Positions 15,335 through 16,380 of a stretch of DNA of 16,380 nucleotides are shown piece after piece. The notes under the pieces are model-generated. The model did not search any database and had not been told where the DNA came from. It saw only the letters and a program-made list of their open reading frames with translations. The stretch is from an uncultured bacterium (lineage in GTDB: Bacteria > Bacteroidota > Bacteroidia > Bacteroidales > JACABE01): contig CAIWDQ010000465.1 in NCBI GenBank assembly GCA_903911455.1, forward strand, positions 1-16,380, written 5' to 3'. Every line of letters starts with the position of its first letter. The stretch's first letter is position 1. Made by a program: the position numbers and the translations under genes.

Positions 15335-15943
15335 CTAAAAAGGTAATCCCAATTTAGTGTAGTTATCAGGAGAATTAATATTATAATGAATATTGGGTTC
15401 GTTTATTGTAAGCTGAATTCTTTTTTGCTGCTTTAATATTTCTGACAGAATATAGTCATCTCCTTCTAATTGACTGATATTATTTATAACATCAGCACCA
15501 AGAAGTATAGGATGACCTGATTTATTGTCATAAACTGGGACAATATACGCTGAACTATCTTTATTTTCTGATAAAAGCTGGAGTGTTTGAATGTTTATAA
15601 ATGGATTATCTACATTCTGAATAAAACAATATTCAGACGTATTGTTTTTTAACCCTAATTTAACTGAAATAAATCTTGGGGAATCAGGCACATCATTAAT
15701 AACAAGTTTTGTATTTTCAGGGAATTTGAGTTTATTTAATTGATAATATTCAAAACCTTGAGGATTAAAAACAACAATAATTTCTTCACACCCAAATTCA
15801 CGATAAGTTTGAATTATTTTTTCAATAAAAAGAGTATTTGAATCATATTTCAAAAATGGTTTTGGGGATTTCATTCTTGAAGAAAAACCTGCTGCCAGAA
15901 TGACTACACTCGTTTTTTTAGGTTCGTTTTTAGAAGTAAACAA
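15335..15943 (-). CDS. MocA/MobA-like molybdenum cofactor nucleotidyltransferase
   Basis: The 202-aa product has the NTP-transferase signature VVILAAGFSSRMKSPK (13-28), a metal-binding type block QNVDNPF (109-115) and GHPILL (143-148), as in MobA/MocA proteins. MocA adds CMP to molybdopterin to make the MCD form of the cofactor, which bacterial hydroxylases of the HcrA/CoxL kind use; MobA makes the GMP form. Linkage to xdhC and a hydroxylase favours MocA. The final residues (EPNIHYNINSPDNYTKLG) are the normal family ending. Other sugar-nucleotide transferases share the fold but would not be expected here. It is the first gene of the operon. Confidence 0.85.
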   Translation of the reverse strand: MFTSKNEPKKTSVVILAAGFSSRMKSPKPFLKYDSNTLFIEKIIQTYREFGCEEIIVVFNPQGFEYYQLNKLKFPENTKLVINDVPDSPRFISVKLGLKNNTSEYCFIQNVDNPFINIQTLQLLSENKDSSAYIVPVYDNKSGHPILLGADVINNISQLEGDDYILSEILKQQKRIQLTINEPNIHYNINSPDNYTKLGLPF

Positions 15944-15996
15944 TTAATTATTTTTAAAATTCGGACTTAAAAAGAACCATCTCCATGTTTGAGATG

Positions 15997-16004
15997 CAAA
16001 GTAT
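15997..16004 (-). promoter_or_regulatory. Candidate promoter region of the operon
   Basis: The minus strand reads ATACTTTG followed by CATC, close to TAnnTTTG, 54 bp before the nucleotidyltransferase ATG. Immediately downstream an inverted pair (CATCTC at 15978-15983, GAGATG at 15991-15996) could form a small leader hairpin or operator. Confidence 0.3.
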
Positions 16005-16011
16005 TTTTTAT

Positions 16012-16143
16012 TTAAAACCAGTCTTTAGTTGTGTTAGCTAACTTTGCATTTGCGTCAAGAATATCTTTAATATAGATTCCAAGTTTTGCAACATAGATTA
16101 AAATATTATAATTACTTCCAAAAATACTATCACTTTTGTGCAT
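16012..16143 (-). CDS. Possible 43-aa small protein
   Basis: A frame with an ATG at 16143 and TAA at 16012-16014 encodes MHKSDSIFGSNYNILIYVAK and continues with GIYIKDILDANAKLANTTKDWF. The composition is balanced, with an amphipathic helix-like C-terminal half (IKDILDANAKLAN), unlike the monotonous Ile/Leu frames typical of AT-rich spacer. The frame stays open 60 bp upstream of the ATG without another ATG. No ribosome-binding site is obvious, which is usual in Bacteroidota. It lies just upstream of the operon on the same strand, with the candidate operon promoter after it. I recognise no family; it could also be the remnant of a longer gene's 3' end. Confidence 0.35.
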   Translation of the reverse strand: MHKSDSIFGSNYNILIYVAKLGIYIKDILDANAKLANTTKDWF

Positions 16144-16380
16144 AGTAATGCTTACATATTGAAAAATAAGGCAATTAATATGGTCAGTGTCATCCGTTAT
16201 ATTTTAATTTATGTATTGTTATCATTAATAATGTTATTTATGATAACAATAATCATCATTATTTATTCTGCAAATGTACTTATAATAATTATCATTCATA
16301 TTACATTTATGAATAATAAAATATTATTTATTTTCGGCTAAACTATTGAAATCTTTTTTATAATTTTTTTAATGATGAAT
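16144..16380. other. AT-rich spacer with an 11-bp inverted repeat
   Basis: No gene is convincing here. A perfect 11-bp inverted pair (ATTGTTATCAT at 16215-16225 and ATGATAACAAT at 16240-16250) flanks a 14-nt loop. The rest is A/T runs; a plus-strand frame over it reads mostly Ile/Leu and looks like chance. Confidence 0.5.

Noticed and set aside
16138..16341. A 67-aa plus-strand frame rich in Ile and Leu as a membrane protein
   Set aside because: The sequence is AT-rich spacer with short A/T words and an inverted repeat; composition alone gives such a frame.

Overview
The window looks like a chromosomal segment of a member of the Bacteroidota. The signs are low GC, AT-rich spacers, a leucyl-tRNA synthetase of the Bacteroidota type, a FISUMP-domain lipoprotein, a GH109-type Gfo/Idh/MocA glycosidase, a relic with features of the type IX secretion (T9SS) sorting domain, and promoter boxes of the TAnnTTTG type. 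Carbon fermentation or anaerobic respiration is plausible from the Mo/Fe-S enzyme, but the sequence does not fix the species.

Layout. Bases 1-471 hold no credible gene. They contain a 21-bp tandem array whose units are imperfect palindromes, a nested inverted repeat, an 80-bp composite palindromic element and an AT-rich simple repeat. A secreted GH109-like protein (472-1836, minus) and a FISUMP lipoprotein (2051-2800, plus) diverge from a 214-bp AT-rich spacer. A strong bidirectional terminator (2813-2850) separates the lipoprotein from the convergent leuS unit: leuS (3083-5908, minus) followed by a 67-aa DUF4287-like gene. leuS carries an in-frame palindromic repeat in its editing domain, and a relative of that repeat lies just upstream in the spacer. 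Next come a short, apparently collapsed T9SS-type secreted protein (6001-6411, minus) and a second, unrelated 21-bp tandem array (6691-6926).

The rest, 7096-15943, is a compact minus-strand operon ending at a terminator at 7018-7055. In transcription order it encodes a MocA/MobA-like nucleotidyltransferase, XdhC, a glutaryl-CoA dehydrogenase-type acyl-CoA dehydrogenase, a fused [2Fe-2S]/molybdopterin hydroxylase subunit, an FAD subunit, a short-chain dehydrogenase, a thiolase and a YciA-type acyl-CoA thioesterase. The first two genes are the usual cofactor-maturation partners of the next-but-one pair.

The most interesting point is the FAD subunit. It carries a four-cysteine loop (C121, C137, C145, C154) with the spacing I recall for the extra [4Fe-4S] cluster of 4-hydroxybenzoyl-CoA reductase. 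With a GcdH-like dehydrogenase that keeps the Arg/Ser/Glu signature, an acetoacetyl-CoA-reductase-like SDR, a thiolase and a thioesterase, the operon reads as a route that processes a CoA thioester with a low-potential Mo enzyme and ends at acetyl-CoA. The substrate is unknown. No ring reductase, CoA ligase or crotonase is present in the window. A possible 43-aa small gene (16012-16143, minus) lies upstream of the operon.
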